Part shown: one piece after another, positions 1 through 7,924 of the stretch
Numbering within the stretch: the first letter of the stretch is position 1
Layout: every line of letters starts with the position of its first letter
Origin: DUQX01 sp050948825
Lineage (GTDB): Bacteria; Bacillota; Dethiobacteria; DTU022; UBA8154
DNA: 64,000 nt
Assembly: GCA_050948825.1 (NCBI GenBank)
Contig: JBMNEO010000007.1
Span: forward strand, 106,252-170,251
Reading direction: 5' to 3'
Made by a program: the position numbers and the translations under genes
Notes under the pieces: model-generated
Seen by the model: the letters and a program-made list of their open reading frames with translations, nothing else
The model's database searches: none
Told to the model about the DNA's origin: nothing

Positions 1-379
1 AAATCCCGTGAAGACAGTAGATCTTATCTTGCCTGCCTGTGGCTGTGATTTTGCTTTATCTGTAAAAGCATGGGGTATAGATTTTATTTTCTATCTATGA
101 TATAATATAGCCAATCAAACGGTTGGGAGGAATGTTTTATAATGTAATATAATCAATAATATGTAAGAGCAGTAAGAAAGGGGGATTTGGAAGGTAATTT
201 AAGAATGATAAGGATATTGTCCCTGAATAAAGGATAAAGGAGGTGAGAGATCTCTGTTTCTTTTACAGAGCCTTTAAATACTCAATTTTATCTGCTTTTA
301 TCATATGGTGCTTTTACTTTACTTTAATAGTAGAATTTAATAGTAGAATATATCAATAGTTAGACAAAATGATACTTAT
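1..379. other. Upstream intergenic region without a convincing gene
   Basis: This stretch is AT-rich and has no supported reading frame. It holds a candidate promoter with an operator-like motif near 98-126, a strong Shine-Dalgarno-like AAAGGAGGTGA at about 236-246 that is not followed by a usable start codon, a small hairpin (CTCTGT 252-257 with ACAGAG 265-270), and a direct repeat of TTTAATAGTAGAA around 323-350. It may be a long leader of the oxidoreductase gene or the remains of a lost gene. The gene that lay to the left is outside the window. Confidence 0.5.
98..126 (+). promoter_or_regulatory. Extended -10 promoter with TetR operator-like motif
   Basis: TGATATAAT at 98-106 is an extended -10 element (TGnTATAAT) with only a weak -35. 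The 14-mer AATCAAACGGTTGG follows at 113-126, where transcription would begin. The same 14-mer sits at the same place in the promoter of the second acyl-CoA ligase (17462-17475). The position suggests repression by the TetR protein encoded at 19280; this is inferred. Confidence 0.5.
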
Positions 380-421
380 TTGATTTGAGGGTATTTTTGT
401 TATACTCAAAACGTTGTATTT
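379..421 (+). promoter_or_regulatory. Promoter of the molybdopterin oxidoreductase with degenerate operator
   Basis: A TTTGAT-like -35 near 379-384 and an extended -10 (TG at 398-399, TATACT at 401-406) lie about 110 bases before the start codon. ACTCAAAACGTTGTATTT at 404-421 overlaps the expected start point and resembles a gapped version of the AATCAAACGGTTGGTATTT site at 17462, so it may be a weaker operator for the same regulator. Confidence 0.45.
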
Positions 422-519
422 ACAGCAAAGGTTCAAGCAAGAAAAATAAACGTTAAATAAATTATAAAGTATCTGTTAATTTTTATTCCAGCTATGTTCA
501 TCTTAGGAGGTTTAGTTTA

Positions 520-2565
520 ATGGCAGTTGTAAATAGCAGTTGCATGTTATGTGTTTGGGACTGTGGTATTAAAGCACATGTTGAGGATGGAAAGTTAGTT
601 AAAACTGAAGGGTTAGCCGAGCACCCGGTTAGCAATGGTTACGTTTGCCCGAGGGGAGAAAATCTTCCAGCCTACGTATATTCCGATAGCCGCTTGCTCT
701 ATCCTTATCGCAGGAAAAATAATTCCCTGGAGAGGATTTCCTGGGACCAGGCATTTGATATTTGCGCAGAAAACCTGACCAAAGTAAAAGAAAAATACGG
801 AGCAAAGTCACTGGCTATCTTCTGCGGTTCAGTGGGCGTTGAAAATATTGAAGTAGCCGCTTTTGCCCAGCGCTTTAAGAGCGCTTATAATACTCCCAAC
901 CTGCTTTCCGTGGAAAATATCTGCTACCGGCTGCGGATTCTTGCACGCCAGTTGACATTTGGGCGTTATGTAGGTGAGGATTATCGCAAAGCGGAGTGTA
1001 TTATCCTTTGGGGTCACAACCCTGACGGTTCAAGGAAAATGTTAGGGGATCTAATTCGAGAAAAAGTGGCCAATGAAAAGTTTGAGCTTATTGTTATTGA
1101 CCCCAAGAGAACCGAGCTCGCTAAACAAGGTCTTCATTTACAAATACGCCCCGGCACTGACGCAGCCCTTGCTCTGGCGATGTTGAATGTTATCATCAAT
1201 GAAGATCGTTGTGATAAAGAATTTGTGGAAAACTACACCAAAGGGTTCCCCGAGCTGAAAGAACATATCCAGCAGTATACTCCTGAATGGGCGGCTGATA
1301 TTACCGGTATTCCCAAAGAGGATATCAAGGTTGTGGCCAGAATTTTTGCCCAGTCCAAGGCACCCTGTATCCTGCAGGGTATTAATACGCTTGACCAGCA
1401 CCGTAACGGCTTCCAGAATTCAAGGCTTTTAGCGCTGCTGCAAATAATTGTGGGCGCTATTGATAAACCCGGAACCTGGGTAACCATTCCATTTCTCCGC
1501 ATGGCAGATTTACGGCTGCCTATGGAAGAAAAGCCCATCGGTGCAGATGAGTACCCAATTTTCCATTCGGTTTGGGGTCGCGTGTCTCCTTACGGAATTG
1601 CTACATTGTTCCCCAAGGCGGTGTTGGAAGGGATTCCTTATCCGATGAAAGCCAGTATCGTAACGGCAGCCAATCCTTTGGTAACTTACCCCGATTCCGG
1701 CCTCTACAGGAAAGCTTTTGAAGCTTTAGACTTCAGGGTATCCATTGATCCGTTTATCAATGAGACTGCCGAGCTGTCTGATGTATTGTTGCCTGCATGT
1801 ACTTTCCTCGAAAAAGACAGCCTTGGCTATGTTTATGGGGTTGTAAATTGTGAGCCTTATGCCATGCTGCGCAAGAAGGTTATTGAGCCGGTGGGTGAGA
1901 GCAAGCCTGACTGGTGGATCTGGTCGGAACTGGCAAAGCGTATGGGCATGGGAGAATATTTCCCCTGGACATCAGATGAGGAAATCTTTGATTACCTGCT
2001 GGAGCCAAGCGGTATCAAAGACCAACTTAATAATCAGCTTGGTGTTTTCTTTGCAGATAAAGGTTATTACCAGTATAAAACAAAACCATTCCCTACGCCG
2101 AGCAAAAAGATCGAGATCTACTCAGATACATTAAAGGAGTATGGCTATGATCCTCTGCCTGGATATGTGGAGCCTGCCCAGAGCCCTGTCAGTACTCCCG
2201 AGCTTTATAAGGAATATCCCATTATTCTGATCAGTGGAGCCAGGCAAGAGGAGTATGCCCATTCTCAGCAGCGTAATATCCCGGCACTGCGCGCTTTAAA
2301 CCCGGAGCCCTTGGCCGAGATGCATCCCGCTACCGCGCAGCGCTATGGACTGGTTGATGGTGAAAAGGTAAATATCTCAACAAAAGTAGGTACCGTAAAA
2401 ATGCGTCTTAAGACCAATGAAAATTTAATGACAGGCGTAGTAACGGTTCCCCATGGCTGGGGTTTGGCGAACGTGAACGAAATAACAAATGTCGAAACCA
2501 GGGAGCCGATTACCGGTTACCCCGATTTTAAAGCTATTTTGGTTCGAGTAGAGCCGGCTTCTTAA
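520..2565 (+). CDS. Molybdopterin (Mo/W-bis-MGD) oxidoreductase, DMSO reductase family
   Basis: A 681-residue catalytic subunit of the MopB family. Cys8, Cys11, Cys15 and Cys43 (C-x2-C-x3-C-x27-C) form the N-terminal 4Fe-4S site, Cys135 in NICYR is the likely metal ligand, and the last ~120 residues are the molydopterin dinucleotide-binding domain. Much of the body resembles acetylene hydratase and thiosulfate/polysulfide reductase-like enzymes, but Val follows the second cluster cysteine where acetylene hydratase has its catalytic Asp, so hydratase activity is not predicted. There is no Tat signal, so the protein should be cytoplasmic. No partner electron-transfer subunit is encoded nearby. 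It has a good ribosome site (AGGAGG) and lies 49 bases before dch, so a role in aromatic or alicyclic acyl-CoA metabolism is likely, but the substrate is unknown. Confidence 0.85.
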   Translation: MAVVNSSCMLCVWDCGIKAHVEDGKLVKTEGLAEHPVSNGYVCPRGENLPAYVYSDSRLLYPYRRKNNSLERISWDQAFDICAENLTKVKEKYGAKSLAIFCGSVGVENIEVAAFAQRFKSAYNTPNLLSVENICYRLRILARQLTFGRYVGEDYRKAECIILWGHNPDGSRKMLGDLIREKVANEKFELIVIDPKRTELAKQGLHLQIRPGTDAALALAMLNVIINEDRCDKEFVENYTKGFPELKEHIQQYTPEWAADITGIPKEDIKVVARIFAQSKAPCILQGINTLDQHRNGFQNSRLLALLQIIVGAIDKPGTWVTIPFLRMADLRLPMEEKPIGADEYPIFHSVWGRVSPYGIATLFPKAVLEGIPYPMKASIVTAANPLVTYPDSGLYRKAFEALDFRVSIDPFINETAELSDVLLPACTFLEKDSLGYVYGVVNCEPYAMLRKKVIEPVGESKPDWWIWSELAKRMGMGEYFPWTSDEEIFDYLLEPSGIKDQLNNQLGVFFADKGYYQYKTKPFPTPSKKIEIYSDTLKEYGYDPLPGYVEPAQSPVSTPELYKEYPIILISGARQEEYAHSQQRNIPALRALNPEPLAEMHPATAQRYGLVDGEKVNISTKVGTVKMRLKTNENLMTGVVTVPHGWGLANVNEITNVETREPITGYPDFKAILVRVEPAS

Positions 2566-2614
2566 ATTATGTTGTTTTCCAGATTAACAAGGTAAGAATA
2601 AGGGGGGATATTAT

Positions 2615-3379
2615 TTGTCTTATGAATATCTGAAAACTAAAAACGAGGGCGGAGTAGTGCGTATTACTTTGAACCGCCCTCCACTGAATGTTTTAACCAT
2701 TGACATGATGGAAGAGATGGTAAAAGCGTTTAATTGGGCACAAGGGGAATCAGGCTCATTAGTTGTCCTGGATGCGGAAGGAAAAGCCTTTTCCGCCGGC
2801 GTGGATGTGGCCGATCATACTCCGGACAAAGTAGGACAAATGATCGATGTATTCGACAGGCTTTTTATAGCCATGTTTGAGGTAGAAAAACCAATCGTAG
2901 CTCTGGTAAATGGTGCTGCTCTGGGTGGCGGTTACGAGCTTGTTCTTGCCTGTGATCTGGTAGTAGCTTCGGAAAAGGCCAAGCTGGGCCAGCCGGAGAT
3001 TAACGTCGGTGTTTTTCCGCCTGTTGCTTGCTACCTGTTACCCCATTTAGTTTCCTGGCCCAGAGCATTGGAGCTTCTGTTAAGCGGGGAGGTTTTTGAT
3101 GCTGCGCGTGCTGAACGGATGGGTCTGGTGAATAAGGTTGTTCCAGCCGATGATTTTGCTAATGGGTGCGGTGAGTTCTTAAAGAAATTCCTAACACAAA
3201 GTCCTGCGGTTTTAGCACTGACCAAAAAGGCAGCGCTGGCCGGGCAGAGGAAGAGCTTTAAGGATGGGATAAAAGCTATTGATGATATCTACCTGAATGA
3301 ACTGATGAAAACGGAAGATGCTGTGGAAGGATTAAATGCCTTTACGGAAAAACGCAATCCTGTATGGAAAGGTAAATAG
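2615..3379 (+). CDS. dch: Cyclohexa-1,5-diene-1-carbonyl-CoA hydratase-like enoyl-CoA hydratase
   Basis: A 254-residue crotonase. It would add water to the dienoyl-CoA made by benzoyl-CoA reductase. The oxyanion-hole segments KAFSAGVDVADH (about 66-77) and GAALGGGYELVLACD (about 100-114) are present. The segments LGQPEINVGVFPPVACYLLP and IDDIYLNELMKTEDAVEGL fit Dch proteins from memory better than ordinary crotonases. It uses a TTG start with AAGGGGGG upstream. The had-like gene follows 38 bases later and catalyses the next step of the same pathway, which strengthens the assignment. A general short-chain enoyl-CoA hydratase is the alternative. Confidence 0.75.
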   Translation: MSYEYLKTKNEGGVVRITLNRPPLNVLTIDMMEEMVKAFNWAQGESGSLVVLDAEGKAFSAGVDVADHTPDKVGQMIDVFDRLFIAMFEVEKPIVALVNGAALGGGYELVLACDLVVASEKAKLGQPEINVGVFPPVACYLLPHLVSWPRALELLLSGEVFDAARAERMGLVNKVVPADDFANGCGEFLKKFLTQSPAVLALTKKAALAGQRKSFKDGIKAIDDIYLNELMKTEDAVEGLNAFTEKRNPVWKGK

Positions 3380-3417
3380 TAACCCAATTATTTACAGAAA
3401 ATAAGGAGGTTAATCAC

Positions 3418-4485
3418 ATGGCTGTACCGGAAAAAATTCAAACCTGGCAAATGGTCGAACCCGGCAAGCTGGAGAAAACCAGTATTGATGTCCCGGAGCT
3501 GCAACCTGGGGAGGTTCTGGTAGAAGTAGCGGGATGCGGGGTATGTCATACAGATGTCGGTTATTTCTATGATGGGGTGCCTACGGTAAGTAAACCGCCG
3601 CTTACCTTGGGTCATGAAATAAGCGGGCGTATAGTAGCCGGTGACGAAAAATTAATTGGTAAAGAGGTAATCATCCCGGCGGTAATGCCTTGCAATAATT
3701 GCGAAATCTGTGCATCAGGACGGGGTAACCGCTGTTTGAAACAGAAAATGCCCGGCAACAGCATGGGCATGTACGGTGGTTTTGCCACTCATATTCCTGT
3801 ACCTTCTGCGGACCTTTGTTTTATTGAAGATCGTAAGGGGATGCCCCTGGAGAGTTTTGCGGTTGTCGCTGATGCCATAACATCACCCTATCAAGCTGCC
3901 AAGCGCGGTGATATTAAAGAAGGGGATCATGTTGTGGTTATTGGTGCCACCGGCGGCATTGGAGTCTATATGACGCAGATTGCCGCTGCCATGGGAGCAA
4001 AAGAAGTAATAGCCATCGCCAGGAATAAGGAGAAGTTAGAGCGTTCATTAGATTATGGTGCTACTTATGCGCTCAGTACCCTTGATAAAAGCACAAAAGA
4101 TATCAGAGATGAATACAGAGCTTACTGTAAAGAAAAGAAACTGCCGGGTTACGGGTGGAAAATATTTGAATGCACCGGTTCTCCGGCAGGGCAGGAGATT
4201 GGACTTGAGTTGCTGTCATTTGTTGGAAAGATGGTTGTAGTTGGTTACGGCATGAAAAAGGTGGAATATATGTTATCCCGGCTGATGGCCTTTGATGCAG
4301 AAATTATAGGAACCTGGGGCTGCCTGCCCAAGTATTATAATGACGTTTTAAAAATGGTTCTTGAGGGAAAAATACAGGTCGAACCCTTTATTGAGTTTCG
4401 CCCGATGAGTCAAATTGAAAATGCCTTTAAAGATTCTCACTCCGGTAAGCTAATGAAGCGGGTAGTATTAATTCCGGATTTCTAG
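3418..4485 (+). CDS. had: 6-hydroxycyclohex-1-ene-1-carbonyl-CoA dehydrogenase-like Zn alcohol dehydrogenase
   Basis: A 355-residue medium-chain zinc dehydrogenase. It would oxidise the hydroxy-cyclohexenyl-CoA made by Dch with NAD+. Cys43 and His66 (GHE) are the catalytic zinc ligands; Cys92, Cys95, Cys98 and Cys106 form the structural zinc lobe. A Rossmann motif (VIGATGGIGVYMTQIAA) follows near residue 178. The N-terminal pattern (IQTWQMVEPGKLEKTSI) is typical of Had. Start is ATG with TAAGGAGG. It is the third gene of the operon and is closed by a strong hairpin at 4534-4569. The ring-opening hydrolase (Oah/BamA) and a benzoyl-CoA reductase are not in this window. Confidence 0.78.
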   Translation: MAVPEKIQTWQMVEPGKLEKTSIDVPELQPGEVLVEVAGCGVCHTDVGYFYDGVPTVSKPPLTLGHEISGRIVAGDEKLIGKEVIIPAVMPCNNCEICASGRGNRCLKQKMPGNSMGMYGGFATHIPVPSADLCFIEDRKGMPLESFAVVADAITSPYQAAKRGDIKEGDHVVVIGATGGIGVYMTQIAAAMGAKEVIAIARNKEKLERSLDYGATYALSTLDKSTKDIRDEYRAYCKEKKLPGYGWKIFECTGSPAGQEIGLELLSFVGKMVVVGYGMKKVEYMLSRLMAFDAEIIGTWGCLPKYYNDVLKMVLEGKIQVEPFIEFRPMSQIENAFKDSHSGKLMKRVVLIPDF

Positions 4486-4533
4486 AGTATTTTTTAAGGC
4501 AAGATTTCCAGTAATAATATGCCGCATACCGCA

Positions 4534-4569
4534 AAAATATGCCGGTCGATTAATCGGCCGGCATATTTT
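4534..4569 (+). terminator. Perfect 12-bp hairpin after had
   Basis: AAAATATGCCGG (4534-4545) pairs exactly with CCGGCATATTTT (4558-4569), and the loop contains the palindrome CGATTAATCG. The flanking A and T tracts allow it to end transcription in both directions. Its core GCCGGTCGATT recurs in the hairpin at 6121. Confidence 0.7.
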
Positions 4570-4675
4570 AAAAGAGAATTGCCATTCAATTTTAAAAGGA
4601 TTTTCGATTCTTTCTATTGCCGTTATTATAGGAGCAGGACCTTTGAATTAGATAGCGAGGAGATGATATGAAGGC

Positions 4676-5995
4676 ATGGATAAATACTGGAACCCTGTTT
4701 TGGAGACGCTTTCAAGGGATGAACTAAGAGATTTTCAATTTAAGAAATTCAAGCGGGTAGTAAAATGGGGTTATGAAAACTCCAGGTTATACCGTAGTCT
4801 TTACGATGCAGCCGGCTTCGAACCGGAAGATTTAAAAACATGGGAGGATATAATTAAGGTTCCAACGTTACAAAAAGAGGATTATCGTACAGCCCAGGCG
4901 AAAGAACCTTACCCTTATGGAGATAGCCTTTGTGTTCCATTGGAAAAGGTTACGGAATACCACCAGACCAGCGGTACCACCGGTCAACCTGTATACCAGC
5001 CTGATACCTGGCAGGATTGGGATTGGTGGAGTGAATGTTGGTCATATATTCTCTGGGCCCAGGGTTTTAGAAATACGGACCGTGTCTTTATTCCCTTTGG
5101 CTATAATGTATTTGTGGCTTATTGGGCAGGCCATTATGCATGTGAAAAAATTGGATGTGAGGTTGTTCCCGGAGGCATACTCAACACCGAAGAAAGGCTT
5201 CTTAAAATCAAGGAGTTGAAAGCTACGGCCTTAATGGCTACCCCTACTTATGTCTTAAGCATGGCTGAAGCCTGTCGTAACAAGCTAAAAATTGATCCCG
5301 CCGATTTGGGAATTAAGAGGATTCTATGCGCCGGAGAACCCGGAGCGAGCGTACCGGCTACTAAAAAGCGCATGGAAGAAGCATGGAGCGCAAAGGTATA
5401 TGATCATGTGGGGGCTACGGAAATTGGCGGTTGGGCTTACGAATGCTTATCGCAGCCGGGTGGTATTCATGCAAATGAAGCCTTTTTTCTGGTGGAGCTG
5501 GTCGATATCGAAAGCGGCAAACCAATTGAGGAACCCAATAAGCCCGGTAAAATTATTATTACCGCATTTGATCGTGAAGCTCAGCCCTGTATAAGATTTG
5601 ATTCCAAAGATGTGAGTATGTGGGGGGAACCCTGTGCCTGTGGACGTACTTTCAGGGTATTGAAAGGCGGTATACACGGACGTGTGGATCATATTACCAA
5701 AGTTAAAGGAGTATTATTCAGCCCTGTATCTGTGGAAGAAGTGGTTCGGGGCATGCCTGAGCTGGGAGATGAGTATGAGCTGATCGTAAGTAAAAAAGGC
5801 GATACCGATGTTATAACCCTTAAAGTTGAGCTGTTGCCGGGGGCTGAAACCCTTCAGGAATTGGTACAGCAGGAGCTGGTGAGGCAGCTCAGGTTAAAGA
5901 CCAATCTGGCATACAAAATAGAATATCATGGTTTTGGTACCCTGCCACGTTATGAAGTCAAGGCAAAACGATTCAAAGACCTGAGAAAAAAGTGA
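4676..5995 (+). CDS. Phenylacetate-CoA ligase family (PaaK-type) acyl/aryl-CoA ligase, copy 1
   Basis: A 439-residue adenylate-forming ligase that would activate a carboxylic acid to its CoA thioester with ATP. The phosphate-binding motif YHQTSGTTGQP is at residues 95-105, HVGATEIGGW is the mid-protein adenylation motif, FDSKDVS/CxCGR the hinge region, and the C-terminal domain is complete. It is nearly the same protein as copy 2 at 17502. The start is unclear: ATG 4676 is the first in-frame start but the best ribosome site (CGAGGAG, 4656-4662) is 13 bases away and fits an out-of-frame ATG at 4668 that opens a 19-codon frame. The substrate is unknown; an aromatic or alicyclic acid fits the neighbours. 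Confidence 0.82.
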   Translation: MDKYWNPVLETLSRDELRDFQFKKFKRVVKWGYENSRLYRSLYDAAGFEPEDLKTWEDIIKVPTLQKEDYRTAQAKEPYPYGDSLCVPLEKVTEYHQTSGTTGQPVYQPDTWQDWDWWSECWSYILWAQGFRNTDRVFIPFGYNVFVAYWAGHYACEKIGCEVVPGGILNTEERLLKIKELKATALMATPTYVLSMAEACRNKLKIDPADLGIKRILCAGEPGASVPATKKRMEEAWSAKVYDHVGATEIGGWAYECLSQPGGIHANEAFFLVELVDIESGKPIEEPNKPGKIIITAFDREAQPCIRFDSKDVSMWGEPCACGRTFRVLKGGIHGRVDHITKVKGVLFSPVSVEEVVRGMPELGDEYELIVSKKGDTDVITLKVELLPGAETLQELVQQELVRQLRLKTNLAYKIEYHGFGTLPRYEVKAKRFKDLRKK

Positions 5996-6120
5996 AATAT
6001 TTAATTCCAGGCCGAATTTACTAGAAATAATTATTTTAATCAGCAGGTTTATCTAATATTATTGTTGAATAATAATAACCAGTTAAATGTAGCCGGTAGT
6101 TTTTTTATTTTCCCCTTATA

Positions 6121-6143
6121 GCCGGTCGATTGTTTTGACCGGC
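6121..6143 (+). terminator. Hairpin after ligase copy 1
   Basis: GCCGGTC (6121-6127) pairs with GACCGGC (6137-6143) around a T-rich loop. It shares GCCGGTCGATT with the hairpin at 4534, so both may be copies of a small repeated terminator-like element. Upstream of it the stretch 5996-6120 shows nothing but AT-rich spacer. Confidence 0.45.
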
Positions 6144-6158
6144 CGTACTATGCATGAG

Positions 6159-6185
6159 ACCCCTCCTAAGGCAACGGGGGTTTTT
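6159..6185 (+). terminator. GC hairpin with T-run in the leader of the MoaD-like gene
   Basis: ACCCC (6159-6163) can pair with GGGGT (6177-6181) and is followed by TTTTT ending at 6185, only 18 bases before the GTG start. The location suggests attenuation of the downstream gene or a terminator for read-through from the ligase. No known riboswitch was recognised. Confidence 0.4.
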
Positions 6186-6203
6186 GGTGAAAGGAGTAAA
6201 AAA

Positions 6204-6482
6204 GTGGGTATCAAAATAAAATTTATGTCATACCTGAAAGAAATTACAGGAACAAGTCTGGTAGAGCTTCAGCCTTCGTTTGATACTCTCGAAAAAGTGA
6301 TGCATGAATTATTGAGATTATACCCACAGCTTAAAAATGAAATGTTTGACGAAGATGGGACAATGGATTTTATATACCAATTAATTTTAAACAATAAACG
6401 CTTGTCCTGGCCGGAAAATAAAAATCTTAAAATTAATAATGGCGATCAACTGATGATAATGGTCTTTATGGCCGGGGGGTAA
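6204..6482 (+). CDS. MoaD/ThiS-family small sulfur carrier
   Basis: A 92-residue ubiquitin-fold protein ending in the Gly-Gly tail (FMAGG) that is adenylated and thiocarboxylated in sulfur carriers. GTG 6204 is chosen because AAGGAG lies 7 bases before it; the frame is open further upstream but without a ribosome site. MoaD supplies sulfur for molybdopterin, so it could support the Mo/W enzyme encoded at 520, or tungsten enzymes elsewhere. No MoaE or MoeB gene is adjacent, so a role in other sulfur transfer is possible. Confidence 0.75.
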   Translation: MGIKIKFMSYLKEITGTSLVELQPSFDTLEKVMHELLRLYPQLKNEMFDEDGTMDFIYQLILNNKRLSWPENKNLKINNGDQLMIMVFMAGG

Positions 6483-6563
6483 AAAATGTCTGATTGTCTT
6501 ACACGAAAGCTTTGCTGCTTTTCCTGTGTAAGGCTTCATGATTTATAAGAAGGTTGATTAGAT

Positions 6564-6959
6564 ATGGAAAACATGCTTCAATTTTATAAAAATGATAATT
6601 TTTCAAACCATGTTGGTGCTGAGTTATTAGGGGTTTCTGAAGGGAAGGCCAAAGCAAAAATGGATATTAAAAAACACCATTTAAATAGCTTTGGCATTGT
6701 TCATGGCGGGGCGATTTTTGCTCTTGCAGATCTGGTTTTTGCGCTCGCATCAAATTCACATGGCAATATTTCAGTAGCAATAAATGTTAGTATATCGTTT
6801 TTAAAAGCTGCCACCGGCGGAACCCTGTATGCCGAGGGGCAGGAGGTTTCAATAAATCCTAAGCTTGCCAGTTATGCGATAAACATCACTGATGAAAAAA
6901 ATGAACTGATCGCGATTTTTCAGGGAATGGTTTACAGGAAAAAAGAGAAAATATCATAA
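6564..6959 (+). CDS. PaaI-type hotdog-fold acyl-CoA thioesterase
   Basis: A 131-residue hotdog protein with the PaaI signature (FGIVHGGAIFALADL, about residues 43-57). PaaI enzymes hydrolyse aromatic or other acyl-CoAs and can free trapped CoA when a pathway stalls. The length is usual for the family. It follows the MoaD-like gene by 81 bases, which include a hairpin (CTTACAC near 6499 with GTGTAAG near 6527), so it may be partly uncoupled from it. The substrate cannot be told from the sequence; an aryl-CoA of this catabolic region is likely. Confidence 0.75.
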   Translation: MENMLQFYKNDNFSNHVGAELLGVSEGKAKAKMDIKKHHLNSFGIVHGGAIFALADLVFALASNSHGNISVAINVSISFLKAATGGTLYAEGQEVSINPKLASYAINITDEKNELIAIFQGMVYRKKEKIS

Positions 6960-7056
6960 TATTAAGCCTATTTATTTTGTATAAGAAGGAATTCCTTCCA
7001 GAAAAAAGAATTTATCAAATCGTTATTATTATAGTGGATGCTAAGGAGGAATAATC

Positions 7057-7893
7057 ATGGCGCAGATTGTTTTGGTAACAGATTCGACAGCTTATATAAC
7101 CCAAGAAAGAATTGAGAAGTACGGGATCAAAGTAGTGCCCCTTTATGTAAATTTCCCCGATGAGGTTCTTGAAGACGGATCTATTGATAATGCTCTTTTC
7201 TTTAAAAAGATGAGGGGCTCTTCAAAATTGCCTTTTACTTCGCAGCCTTCCCCGGGGGATTTTATGAAGGTCTATGAAAAGTTGTTAAAAGAAGGAAAAG
7301 AAATAATAAGTATTCATATTTCCTCGGGTATCAGCGGTACGGTCGAAAGCGCAAATTCTGCTGCCAGAATGGTAGATCCAGCACGTATCTCTGTAGTGGA
7401 TTCCCAATTTACTTCTGCCGGATTAGCTATGATGGTATTATATGCGGCGAGAGCTGTTGAGGAGGGGAAAACGCGGGAAGAAATTGTTGCGGCACTGGAA
7501 AAATTAAAGAGTAAAATTCATATCCTCTTTGTTCCGGACACGCTGGAATATTTAAGGAAAGGCGGCCGTATCGGCGGCGCTCAGGCTCTGCTGGGAACAT
7601 TATTAAATATTAAACCGGTGTTGTATTTCAATGAGGGAAGAATTGATGTATTCGATAAGGTGCGGACGATGAAAAAAGCTTTACGAAGAATAGTTGATGA
7701 ATTACCTTATAATACTGAAGGGTTGCAGGTGGGTATTTTAATTGCCGAGACCTCTCCGGTACACCTTCAAATGATGGAGGAGCTTTTAGCAGAGCGTTTG
7801 CCGGGTATGACAGTAGAAAAATACGAATTAAGCCCCGTAATAAGTACTCACGTAGGTCCAGGTGTGCTTGGACTGACATTTATGCAGCATTAA
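7057..7893 (+). CDS. DegV family fatty-acid-binding protein (FakB-like)
   Basis: A 278-residue DegV protein. It opens with VLVTDSTAYI, carries the SSGISGTVESA loop that holds the fatty-acid carboxylate, and has the RKGGRIGGAQALLG segment typical of the family. In the fatty acid kinase system FakB presents a bound fatty acid to FakA for phosphorylation. The FakA-like gene is 13-31 bases downstream, so the pair is probably functional. The start is ATG with AAGGAGG at 7044-7050. A perfect palindrome GAAGGAATTCCTTC lies at 6985-6998 upstream, possibly an operator. Confidence 0.82.
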   Translation: MAQIVLVTDSTAYITQERIEKYGIKVVPLYVNFPDEVLEDGSIDNALFFKKMRGSSKLPFTSQPSPGDFMKVYEKLLKEGKEIISIHISSGISGTVESANSAARMVDPARISVVDSQFTSAGLAMMVLYAARAVEEGKTREEIVAALEKLKSKIHILFVPDTLEYLRKGGRIGGAQALLGTLLNIKPVLYFNEGRIDVFDKVRTMKKALRRIVDELPYNTEGLQVGILIAETSPVHLQMMEELLAERLPGMTVEKYELSPVISTHVGPGVLGLTFMQH

Positions 7894-7924
7894 ATAACAA
7901 CAAAAAATGTGGAGTGTACACGCC

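Noticed and set aside
323..350. Direct repeat of TTTAATAGTAGAA
   Set aside because: Two AT-rich copies only; consistent with chance in such DNA.
243..359. GTG frame of 38 codons after AAAGGAGGTGA
   Set aside because: The GTG is part of the ribosome-site motif itself, leaving no spacing, and the product has no recognisable pattern.
520..2565. Acetylene hydratase assignment for the molybdopterin enzyme
   Set aside because: Overall similarity is visible, but the catalytic Asp after the second cluster cysteine is Val.
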